NCBI GenBank assembly: GCA_958295495.1
Contig: OY282352.1
Location: 2,418,001-2,482,000 of the forward strand
Direction of reading: 5' to 3'
Length of the DNA: 64,000 nt
Origin: an uncultured Latescibacterota bacterium
Lineage (GTDB): Bacteria > Latescibacterota > UBA2968 > UBA8231
Every line of letters begins with the position of its first letter. Position 1 is the stretch's first letter. Both the position numbers and the translations under genes were made by a program. Shown piece after piece: positions 42,153 through 52,583 of this stretch. The notes beneath the pieces were generated by a model, which was given only the letters and a program-made list of their open reading frames with translations, was not told the origin of the DNA and did not search any database.

Positions 42153-43607
42153 TCAATCGTCCACATAGACCGGCGCGGGCAGGCCCTCAAGCGAGCAGAA
42201 GGGCACCGCGTCGGCTACGGGTTTTGCGGCGGTTGGGGGAGGCAGGACGTAGGGATCAGCCGCGGAAAGATCAACCGAGTAGCCCAGATCGCTCAACGCT
42301 TGAAGCGTTATGGCTGAAAGGGCAAAACCACTACTTGGTCCCATAAGTTCATCGACTAGAACGCTAAGGCGCCAATGGAATCCATCTTGCTCTGTTGGTA
42401 CTTTTGCACCTTGATAATCGGTGCCCCCGGCTTGATCAAATGCCGCAATCGCTTGCGGCCCGGCAAAGTGAGTATCTGCACCTAGATCACGAAGCATTCC
42501 TCTACGGGTACCCCTACCCCAGAGGGTACCGATTCCCAAAACGTGTCCTATTTCATGGCATCCTGTTTTCCATAGACTAAGTCCGGGGGCAATGGCATTG
42601 AAGCCCCTCCGTTTCGTGCTGATGACAGAAACCTCAAGCTCAATGCCGATACAACCAATAATCGGCATTGAGCTTAAGCGCACTAGTCTAGGTCCCCCAT
42701 AGCCACCCGCTCGTCGTCCGAGATGGTCTATTTCGTCAAACTTCGTTATGTAAATTCGTAGGTCATCTATTTGTTCACCGGCAGGTATTCTAATCGAGTG
42801 ATCGCCGCATTCGATGACCTGTGCGTTAGAAAACTCGAAATCGGGAAGTTCCGTCTGTATCGCCGATTCCCAACGATTCGCCACATGGCGCAACATCTTC
42901 CGTTCCTCTGCTGTGAAATCATCAAGGAAGGCTAAGTCAATATTGAAGGGACTTTCTCTATCCAATGGATAGAAAGACGAAAGAAATTCAAGAAATTCAT
43001 CGAGACTAGGCGGAGAAAAAGATACACCGATACCATTGCTTCTAAGTGCTGGGATGTGTACTAGGAGAGAGGCTGCACTTAAAGGATTGTCATCAATATA
43101 TAACCTTTGCAGCCTGTCTAAGTAGGCCAACGGCGTCAGACTCGAAATCTCATTGGAATTAAGCTCTAAATGGATCAGCTTGTCTAAGTAGGCCAACGGC
43201 GTCAGGTCCGAAATCTCATTGGAATTAAGCCGTAACCCTTGCAGGCTGTCTAAGAAGGCTAATGGTGCCAGACTCGAAATCTCATTGGAATTAAGAGATA
43301 GCACTTGCAGATTCGTCGTTGTTTCTCCATCGATAATTCTTAATATGCGGTAGGCCAACGGCGTCAGGTCCGAAATCTTATTGGAATTAAGGGATAACTC
43401 TTGCAGTTGGGTTAAGTAGGCCAACGGCGTCAGGTCCGAAATCTCATTGGAATTAAGAGATAGCACTTGCAGATTCGTCGTTGTTTCTAAGCCGTCGAGA
43501 CTCTTAATCCCTAATCTGTCTCCACCCCTAAGGTTTACTAGGGTATTCATTTCCGCTTGTGTGATCGTCGCCCCGAGATTTTTCTTTAGTTTCTTCCCTA
43601 AGTACAC
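42153..43607 (-). pseudogene. LRR metalloprotease lipoprotein gene, 3' part (split by IS)
   Basis: 484 codons open from the IS end. From residue ~15, 'GATITQAEMNTLVNLRG' is the internalin-type cap, followed by six leucine-rich repeats of the form 'L..L.LNSNEISDLTPLAYL' (22 aa), and then a metalloprotease domain with 'GCHEIGHVLGIGTLW' (HExxH, leishmanolysin-like) and a Met-turn 'VDELMGPSS'. The signal peptide is missing here and lies beyond the IS at 44685-44829. The sequence is AT-richer than the core genome. Confidence 0.85.
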
Positions 43608-44684
43608 GACAGTAAGCTAAGTTGTGGTACAGCCCCGATTTAGGTTTATTTGTAATCGCCGAAGATTGCATCTAAATCCTAAACACAGGAGCTGTACCGT
43701 GCTTATTCATACGCTAAAGAAAGCCCTCACGCAAGGGTCGGTATCCCTCACGCGCCATCGTATCGACCTGATCAGTCGGTTGGTGTGTGCGCTGATGTCA
43801 AGTGCGTTCGGTCAATATGAAAAAACTCGCGTGTAGCCTTTCGGGGATGGCCCAGATTGACAGTCACTATCGCCGTCTCCAGCGTTTTTTCAGTAGCACG
43901 GTCTCACCGTCGGTGTTTACGCAGTTGATTGTATCCAAGGTCGTTCGCCCCGGCCAACAACCGCTCTTAGCTATGGATCGCACCCATTGGCGATTGGGTC
44001 GCACCGATCTGAATGTGTTGTGTGTCGGCTTAGTCTATCAGGGGGTCTCGATTCCGTTGGTATATCAGTCGTTGCAAAAGCCAGGCAACTCCAACACCTC
44101 AGAGCGCAAGTGCCTCCTGACGAAGGTATTGGCCTACCTCGATCCCCGCGTATGCTGTTTAGTCGCCGACCGCGAGTTTATCGGTCGAGCGTGGTTTGCC
44201 TTTTTGCTGGAGCAGCAGGTCGATTTTGTCATCCGCCTGCGCGGCAATACGTCGCTTACGCTCGACGACGGTCGGCGACGGTATGGGTTTGGTGTGTCAC
44301 CGCCCCATCCGCGGCGAGCGCATCCTACTCATCACCAACCGAACTGACCTCAAGCAGGTGCTGGCCGTCTATGGACAACGCTGGGCTATTGAAACGACGT
44401 TTGCCTGTTTGAAATCGAGAGGATTTAACCTCGAAGACACCCATTTGACCCACCCCCAACGCTTGCACCTACTGCTGGGACTGCTGGCATGGACGCTGCT
44501 ATGGGCGCTGTTGGTAGGACGGCGGTTGCATCAGAGAAAACCCATCCCCATAAAAAAACATGGACGACCAGCCATAAGCCTCTTTCGAAAAGGCTTAGAC
44601 CAACTCACACAGATCATACACCAAGCACGAGACCAACCTAAACGCAACCGACAACATCAACCCATTTTACTGTCGTGTACTTAG
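43598..44684 (+). mobile_element. IS4-type insertion sequence (1,087 bp)
   Basis: The terminal inverted repeats are CTAAGTACACGACAGTAA (43598) and TTACTGTCGTGTACTTAG (to 44684). They are flanked by a perfect 9-base target duplication GTTTCTTCC at 43589-43597 and 44685-44693. One DDE transposase with two frameshifts is inside. Inserted in the LRR metalloprotease lipoprotein gene, it is recent enough for both target copies to be identical. Confidence 0.9.
43699..44684 (+). pseudogene. IS4-family transposase, two frameshifts
   Basis: GTG at 43699 has AGGAG upstream and opens 'LIHTLKKALTQGSVSLTRHRIDLI'. Near 43800 the frame shifts to 'MRSVNMKKLACSL', which carries Asp in 'LLAMDRTHW' and 'CLVADREFIGRAWF'. 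Near 44285 it shifts again to 'ILLITNRTDLKQVLAVYGQRWAIETTFACLK', the Y-R-E-K signature of IS4. The stop TAG lies in the right terminal repeat. Two shifts make it probably inactive unless frameshifting is programmed. Confidence 0.85.
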
Positions 44685-44829
44685 GTTTCTTCCTTATATA
44701 TGTCCTCAGATTTGCATCCGGGATCACCACCTCATCGGACACCACCTCATCGGACGACGAGGTTGGCGGCGGCTCTTTTGAGCAGGAAAGAGTAGCGAAT
44801 AGGACGAGGAATAGGATCAAGTACAGCAT
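44684..44829 (-). pseudogene. LRR metalloprotease lipoprotein gene, 5' part (split by IS)
   Basis: ATG at 44829 begins 'MLYLILFLVLFATLSC', a lipoprotein signal with lipobox before Cys16. An acidic Ser/Asp linker and 'IPDANLRTYIRKK' follow, the usual lead-in to internalin-type LRRs. Joined to the 3' part without the IS and one target copy, it reads 'YIRKK-LKKNLGATITQ' in frame. Today the frame runs into the IS and stops after 63 codons. Confidence 0.85.
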
Positions 44830-44849
44830 GGGAAGCTCTCTAGTGAAGG

Positions 44850-44920
44850 TTACTTCATCAGCAGCATTTTGCCAGCCGTTGAGAAGTTACCGGCAACGAA
44901 CGTATAAAAATAAACACCAC
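44850..44920 (-). pseudogene. C-terminal tail of a secreted protein (sorting-domain remnant)
   Basis: Read leftward it encodes 'GVYFYTFVAGNFSTAGKMLL' then 'MK' and TAA at 44850. This is the last strand pair of a T9SS/FlgD-type C-terminal domain. The upstream coding part is gone; directly before it is an IS-like terminus (44918-44935), so the loss was probably caused by a transposition-related rearrangement. Confidence 0.6.
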
Positions 44921-44935
44921 TGTCGTGTAGTAAGG
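44918..44935. repeat. Solo IS/MITE terminus
   Basis: CACTGTCGTGTAGTAAGG resembles the right ends of the IS (ACTGTCGTGTACTTAG) and of the 98-bp MITE (TGTCGTGTAGTTAGG). No matching opposite end is found nearby. It abuts the stop codon of the HpaA-like gene. Confidence 0.6.
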
Positions 44936-46321
44936 TTATTCAAAAACCTTCATCTTACGCAGTTTTTGGGCTTGTTTAGCTATTATCTCCATCTCCCGCG
45001 GATCAAGATAAACCTCAATCTTGCCCATAATCTCGTTGTACTGCGATTGAAGGGCTTTACCGAGATCAGCATGAAGTTGGTTGTCTTCCTTCAGTTGACC
45101 TTCCAAATTGGCCTTAGAAGCGTACTTTTCATGCGATAGGAGGGGCACTACCAACGGAGTAATAGCAATCTGTTTCGTCCACAGAAGTTCCTTCGTTAGG
45201 CTCTCATAGAGTAGGAGATTGATGGCACAGTTGATTGTTATCAATCCACTAGCTTTATAATACTTCTCTTCCTCTTGGCTCTCAAACTTCACTTCCACTT
45301 CAGTCCACTTGAGTTGACTAAAATCGGGATTGAAATCAACATTTGCCATGAGAACTAAATCACTTCCTTCCTTATCAGAATAAGTCATTTCATCATGGTT
45401 CTTGAAGGGACCCTTAATACGATAGCCATTCGAGGTGAAAATCTCCTGAAAGTCCTTCGTCATGTTTTCGGCAAAATCCTTAAACATGGACACAGGAGTC
45501 TCAAAGTGCGTATTAACGATGGCGAACGTTATATCGGTAGATCCGACGGAAGTCTTCTTTGGAGTATAGTCAAAAATGAGATTCATACGCGGTGGTTCAA
45601 TTTTTGGGACTAATTTGGCAAACTCATTAGAGTTGAAGTGATGATAAATCGTGCTCATAACTTCATCATATTGCGTTTTAAGAGTGCGCTCCAGATCTGA
45701 GTGGACTCTGTCATTACGCACAATATCTTTTACCCTCTCTACCATCTCTCGGTGACGGAAACCACCACTACTATCGTTGAGACGGATACGACCATCGTAA
45801 ACCTGATCTGATGTAACGTCTACTAGAACTGGACCAATAGTCATGATCTTCTTTGAAAGAATTTCACTCACTGGACTTCCAACGAGTTCGAGTGAGATCT
45901 TACCATCAACTGTCACTGACCCTTCAGCTCTATATATGGTAGGATTACCCCAGAAGTCCGAAGCATTGATTACCTTTATATCAGCTAAGTTAATGTCAAA
46001 TTCGATCATAGAGAGGAGGAGGCCAGTACTCCCCTGCACCTCATCAATGTATTTGAAGGAACCTTTGACACCATAGCCACATGCGATAAGAATCTCCTTT
46101 AAGTCCGTCACCATACTGCCGGCAAAACTCTTAAGCATGGGAACAGGACCGGGCTGTTGAGCGACGCGGACGCCGAAGCCATTATTAGAGCTAAAAGGAC
46201 CGGGCTGTTGAGCGACGCGGACCACCGTGTCTCTAAGGCCGAAGCGCTTATCATTTATATATAGCGGCTCACGGAAGTCTTCATATCCGTCGTCCACCTG
46301 CTCAAGCTCGATTCGTCCCAC
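44936..46321 (-). CDS. Two-domain HpaA-like protein, possibly N-terminally chimeric
   Basis: 461 aa with a GTG start. Two halves (about residues 60-235 and 240-461) repeat a pattern seen in Helicobacter HpaA/NLBH lipoproteins: 'F.ENMTKDFQEIFTSNGYRIKGPF..HDEMTYSDKEGSDLVLMANVDF', then a beta-rich part, 'P.....YAS', and a C-terminal helix 'LQSQYNEIMGKIE'. No signal peptide is present. The first ~55 residues come from GC-rich DNA with a duplicated 'RVAQQPGP', while the remainder is AT-rich, so the start may be a fusion with another gene. The true N-terminus was probably lost. Confidence 0.6.
   Translation of the reverse strand: MGRIELEQVDDGYEDFREPLYINDKRFGLRDTVVRVAQQPGPFSSNNGFGVRVAQQPGPVPMLKSFAGSMVTDLKEILIACGYGVKGSFKYIDEVQGSTGLLLSMIEFDINLADIKVINASDFWGNPTIYRAEGSVTVDGKISLELVGSPVSEILSKKIMTIGPVLVDVTSDQVYDGRIRLNDSSGGFRHREMVERVKDIVRNDRVHSDLERTLKTQYDEVMSTIYHHFNSNEFAKLVPKIEPPRMNLIFDYTPKKTSVGSTDITFAIVNTHFETPVSMFKDFAENMTKDFQEIFTSNGYRIKGPFKNHDEMTYSDKEGSDLVLMANVDFNPDFSQLKWTEVEVKFESQEEEKYYKASGLITINCAINLLLYESLTKELLWTKQIAITPLVVPLLSHEKYASKANLEGQLKEDNQLHADLGKALQSQYNEIMGKIEVYLDPREMEIIAKQAQKLRKMKVFE
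46145..46222. repeat. 51-bp-spaced direct repeat in the HpaA-like gene start
   Basis: AGGACCGGGCTGTTGAGCGA and the following CGCGGAC occur at 46145 and 46196, separated by 24 unrelated bases. In protein this duplicates 'VRVAQQPGP'. The repeat marks the compositional boundary between GC-rich and AT-rich DNA. Confidence 0.8.
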
Positions 46322-46359
46322 ACCTCGAATCGCTCGCGCATTCTAGCCCGTGCGGCAGC

Positions 46360-46389
46360 TTGACATCATATACTTATGTTCAGTATATT
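46360..46389 (+). promoter_or_regulatory. Sigma70-like promoter for the nucleotidyltransferase gene
   Basis: TTGACA (46360-46365) and TATATT (46384-46389) are separated by 18 bases, 40 bases upstream of the ATG at 46430. The match to the consensus is good and there is no competing gene. Confidence 0.55.
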
Positions 46390-46429
46390 TTGTGCCGCTC
46401 ACACGTTGATCTCCTCGTCAGGAACTGCC

Positions 46430-47371
46430 ATGTCTCGGTCTCAGCAGGCCGTCCAAGAGCGCTATCGCCGGGCACTCGACGCCTTGACCCAAAAGCTCCA
46501 ACAAGACCGCACGGTCTTGGCCGCCATCGTCTATGGCTCATACTCGTACGACCAAGTTTGGGAGAAGTCCGACATTGACTTGTGGATCGTCATGGCCGAC
46601 GACCCCAAGGTGCGGCGCTACAAGGACCACTGCCTCACCGAGGAAGGCGTCATCATCCACGCCAACCTCATCCCGCGCAAGCGGTTCCAGTTGAACATAG
46701 AAGGCTCGCGCCAAGGCGGTTGGCTCGACTTTACCTTCGCCCACAGCACCCTCCTCTTCTCCAAGGACGAGTCCATTGCCGCGTGGTACAAAGACGCCGA
46801 GCGCATCGGCGCACGCGACCGCGACTACCAGTTGCTGCGGCGCGCCCTCCCGCTGTTGGCCACCTTGAACAAAGCCCAGAAGTGGTACCAGGTGAAGAAG
46901 GACTACAACTATAGCTTCCTGTGGCTCCTCAACGTGGCCGACCAACTCGCCAGCGTCGAGTGCATCCTCAACGGCCAAGCCCCGGGCCGCGAGGTCATTC
47001 ACCAAGCCCTCGCCTTTAACCCCGAGTTTTTCAACGCCATCTACACGGATCTCATCGCCGCTCCCAAAAATGCTCGCACCCTCGCGGCAGCCCTCCAGCG
47101 CGTAGAGACCTACCTCGACGACCACCTCTGGGACCTGTTCCGGCCCTTGCTCGACTACTTGGAGGAGGCCGAGGCCATGCGCACGGTGTCGGAAATAGAA
47201 GAGCACTTCAAGATGGAAGGCGCGGACTTCGCCTGCGAGTGGTTGGTTGAAAAGGGCTTGTTGCAAAAGATGTCGGCACCGCTGCGCCTCACTGAAAAGA
47301 GCCGCATAGAGCTACAGGAAGCGGCCTATCACTACGATGGCGACGGGTCCGATTGGGGCCTGCACTGTTAG
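46430..47371 (+). CDS. Nucleotidyltransferase-domain protein
   Basis: 313 aa from the ATG at 46430 (AGGAA upstream). 'AAIVYGSYSYDQVWEKSDIDLWIVM' is the pol-beta-like nucleotidyltransferase motif (Gly-Ser ... Asp-x-Asp). A long helical region follows ('YSFLWLLNVADQLASVECIL') like HEPN/KNTase-C parts, and the C-terminus 'IEEHFKMEGADFACEWLVEKGLLQKMSAPLRLTEKSRIEL' looks like a winged helix. The target is unknown; aminoglycoside-type or protein AMPylation activities are both possible. Confidence 0.8.
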   Translation: MSRSQQAVQERYRRALDALTQKLQQDRTVLAAIVYGSYSYDQVWEKSDIDLWIVMADDPKVRRYKDHCLTEEGVIIHANLIPRKRFQLNIEGSRQGGWLDFTFAHSTLLFSKDESIAAWYKDAERIGARDRDYQLLRRALPLLATLNKAQKWYQVKKDYNYSFLWLLNVADQLASVECILNGQAPGREVIHQALAFNPEFFNAIYTDLIAAPKNARTLAAALQRVETYLDDHLWDLFRPLLDYLEEAEAMRTVSEIEEHFKMEGADFACEWLVEKGLLQKMSAPLRLTEKSRIELQEAAYHYDGDGSDWGLHC

Positions 47372-47408
47372 CGATCAGTTCCATCCCTACCGGGGACGGG
47401 GACTAACC

Positions 47409-47480
47409 ACTGATAACTAATCACTGATAACTAATCACTAATCACGAACCACTGATCACCAATCACGAACCACTAACGAG
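47409..47480. repeat. AT-rich short tandem repeats upstream of uvrA
   Basis: ACTGATAACTAATC is repeated twice in tandem, followed by ACTAATCACGAACC and ACTGATCACCAATCACGAACC, ending seven bases before the uvrA ATG. The composition differs sharply from the flanks. It contains no spacer structure of a CRISPR. Confidence 0.75.
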
Positions 47481-47486
47481 GTTATT

Positions 47487-50360
<2,874 letters not shown>

Positions 50361-50382
50361 GGTAGGCGCGCAGTTCCTCTCG

Positions 50383-50898
50383 TCAAATTTCGGACAATCT
50401 CGGCATCAGATCGACGAGGTTACAGGGCTGGTTGGTGGAATCTAGCTGCGGCCCGATGAGCTTGTCCCAGCCGGTGGCGCAAGCCCCGGAGGAGCCGGGC
50501 AGGCAGAAGATGTAGGTGCTATTGGCGACGCCGGCCACGCAGCGCGACTGCAAGGTCGCAGTGCCGATCTCCTCGTAGGACAGCACGCGAAAGACCTCGC
50601 CAAAGCCCTCGATTTCCTTGTCGAAGAGGACGCTGATGGCCTCGGGCGTGCCGTCGCGGCCCGTGAGGCCGGTGCCGCCGGTGGTGATGATGGCTTGGAC
50701 GCGGGCCGCGGCGATCCACTGGGAGACTTGGGCGCGGAGCTGGTAGATGTCGTCGGGCAGGATTTGTTTTTCGTGCAGGATGTGGCCGGCCGCTTCGAGG
50801 CGCTCGGCTAGCAGCTTGCCGGACTTGTCGGTCGCTTCGTCGCGGGTGTCGGAGACCGTGAGCACGGCGATGCACACGGGGATGCGGTCTTGGGTCAT
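50383..50898 (-). CDS. moaB: MoaB/Mog-type molybdopterin-binding protein
   Basis: 171 aa from the ATG at 50898 with GAGAGG upstream. 'VLTVSDTRDEATDKSGKLLAE' and 'IITTGGTGLTGRDGTPEAI' are the MPT-binding and Mg-ATP loops; 'FCLPGSSGACATGWDKLI' is the conserved end. It probably adenylylates molybdopterin in molybdenum or tungsten cofactor synthesis. Its start overlaps the stop of the preceding gene (ATGA). Confidence 0.93.
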   Translation of the reverse strand: MTQDRIPVCIAVLTVSDTRDEATDKSGKLLAERLEAAGHILHEKQILPDDIYQLRAQVSQWIAAARVQAIITTGGTGLTGRDGTPEAISVLFDKEIEGFGEVFRVLSYEEIGTATLQSRCVAGVANSTYIFCLPGSSGACATGWDKLIGPQLDSTNQPCNLVDLMPRLSEI

Positions 50899-51731
50899 GG
50901 AGTACCTCTCGGTGAAGGGGATACGAGTTCGATCTGATAGAGCTTGGGCCACCACTTGCCGGTGACGAAGAGCCGCTCGCCCTCGGGGTCGTAGGCGATG
51001 CCATTGAGCACCTCGGCCTTAGAGTTGCGGCGGTCCGCGTCGCTCAACAGCCCGGTTAGGTCTATCCACCCTGCGACTTGGCCGGTCGCCGGGTCAATGC
51101 GGGCAATGGTGTCGGTCCGCCAGATATTGGCAAAGACCTCGCCGGCGACCCATTCCAGTTCGTTGAGCTGAGACACGGGGCGGCCTTGGGCCGCAACGGC
51201 GACCCGGCCCACCTCGGCAAAGGTAAATGGATCGCGGAAGTACAGGGTCGCGCTGCCGTCGCTCATAACGAGTAGTTCGCCGTTGTACGTTAGCCCCCAG
51301 CCCTCGGTGGGATAGGCAAATTCCGCTAGCTGCTCAAAGGAATCGAGCCGATAGGCAAAGCCCTTGTTGGCCCGCCAAGTTAGCTGGAGGAGGCGATTGC
51401 CAAAGAGGGCGAGTCCCTCGGCAAAGAAGCGCTCGTCGAGCGGGTGGACCTGCACGACGGCCCCTGTTTCGAGCTCGACTTGGCGCAGGGACGACTGGCC
51501 GTAGTGGCCGGTGCTTTCGTAGAGAAAGCCGCTGTCGTAGAGCAGCCCTTGGGTATAAGCGTCCGGGTCGTGCGGAAAGGTGCGGGCGATTCGGTAGGAA
51601 TACGTGGGGATTTCAGGGGGCGGTTGCGGCTGGAGGGCGGCGGGTTCAGGGCCGTCGTCAGACGGAGCCAGACAACTGGCATGGGTCGCCAAGAGCAAGG
51701 CGATGGCGATGGACTGTACCTTGCGGGTCAT
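50895..51731 (-). CDS. Glutaminyl-peptide cyclotransferase (bacterial beta-propeller type), lipoprotein
   Basis: 278 aa from the ATG at 51731; the signal peptide ends at 'THASCLAP' with a lipobox Cys. 'FPHDPDAYTQGLLYDSGFLYESTGHYGQSSLR', 'EGWGLTYNGELLVMSDGSATLYF', 'QLNELEWVAGEVFANIW' and 'VLNGIAYDPEGERLFVTGKWWPKLY' match the glutamine cyclotransferase family blade by blade. It forms N-terminal pyroglutamate on exported peptides. It is coupled to moaB by a 4-base overlap. Confidence 0.92.
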   Translation of the reverse strand: MTRKVQSIAIALLLATHASCLAPSDDGPEPAALQPQPPPEIPTYSYRIARTFPHDPDAYTQGLLYDSGFLYESTGHYGQSSLRQVELETGAVVQVHPLDERFFAEGLALFGNRLLQLTWRANKGFAYRLDSFEQLAEFAYPTEGWGLTYNGELLVMSDGSATLYFRDPFTFAEVGRVAVAAQGRPVSQLNELEWVAGEVFANIWRTDTIARIDPATGQVAGWIDLTGLLSDADRRNSKAEVLNGIAYDPEGERLFVTGKWWPKLYQIELVSPSPRGTP

Positions 51732-51958
51732 GTAGGGTAAAATACGGGGCACAGTAGAGAGAGCAAGGCGCGGGGCGGCTTGCTTGTCGGGGGGTGGGGC
51801 CTCTGTTAGAATTACGCAGAAACATCGAGGAGGAAAACCATGCAGCACGGCGAACTACATCTGGAGCATTGCCGACGATGTGCTGCGCGACCTATGCGTT
51901 GTAGGGCCATTGGCATTTTTGCCGGGACGTGTAGATTGTATAGGTGGAGGACAAACGG

Positions 51959-52576
51959 GTGATACAGCGGGCATACATACACCTCATCTGGATCGGCTTG
52001 CTGTTGGCGAGCGGTGCCGAGGCCGTGCGCATCCAAGACGCCGTGCCCGAAGAGGTGCCCAAGCGGCAGCGCGACGGCTACTATGCTGCGGTAGGCTTGG
52101 GTTTCATCAACTTGGATCATCGCGGCGCGGGCGTGCGCGTCCCCTTGGGGTTCAGGGCGGTCTTCAACCGCTTGCGCGTCATTTGCTCGGCCAATATGCT
52201 CGATGTGAGCTTTCACGAAGGCGACGATTACGACCCGCGTTACTTTCGGCCCCTTCCCACCCGCAGTTACTGCTACGATAGGCGGACTGGATACCGCGTG
52301 GCGGACTACCGCTGCTCGGGCGGCACGGATTGGCTCCGCTCGCTCAGTGCGGATCTGGCCTATATTGTCCTCGACGAGGTGTGGATTGCCAGCCGGCCGG
52401 GCAAGCTGTTCGCCGGGTTGGGCTACCGCCATCTAAACCCGGGGACGGCGTATGGGACCTTGGGGTTGTTTTTTGATGCTCCGGGCCGGACCGTCGGCGG
52501 TTTTAAGGTCCTAGTTGGCAAGGGCTACGTCACCTTGGGCATACTGTGGGGCTTTGATTTGCGCCGCGTCTTTTAG
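51959..52576 (+). CDS. Exported hypothetical protein
   Basis: 205 aa from the GTG at 51959 (GGAGG at 8-base spacing). A signal peptide is visible ('IHLIWIGLLLASGAEA'). Alternating hydrophobic strands such as 'GYYAAVGLGFINLDH', 'GKLFAGLGYRHLNPGTAYGTLGLFF' and the terminal 'GYVTLGILWGFDLRRVF' suggest a small beta-barrel in the outer membrane. Three Cys occur near 'RSYCYDRRTGYRVADYRC'. It is not recognised. It ends 7 bases before the heparinase-like gene. Confidence 0.7.
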   Translation: MIQRAYIHLIWIGLLLASGAEAVRIQDAVPEEVPKRQRDGYYAAVGLGFINLDHRGAGVRVPLGFRAVFNRLRVICSANMLDVSFHEGDDYDPRYFRPLPTRSYCYDRRTGYRVADYRCSGGTDWLRSLSADLAYIVLDEVWIASRPGKLFAGLGYRHLNPGTAYGTLGLFFDAPGRTVGGFKVLVGKGYVTLGILWGFDLRRVF

Positions 52577-52583
52577 AGGATTT

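Noticed and set aside
43060..43490. Repeated ~66-base units considered as a CRISPR or satellite
   Set aside because: They are in-frame leucine-rich repeats of a protein; there are no unique spacers or cas genes.
46145..46222. 51-bp-spaced repeat as a target-site duplication of an inserted element
   Set aside because: The 27-base copies enclose only 24 bases and no element; a local duplication is simpler.
47409..47480. Short repeats considered as a CRISPR array
   Set aside because: The repeats are only 13-14 bases and directly adjacent with no spacers.
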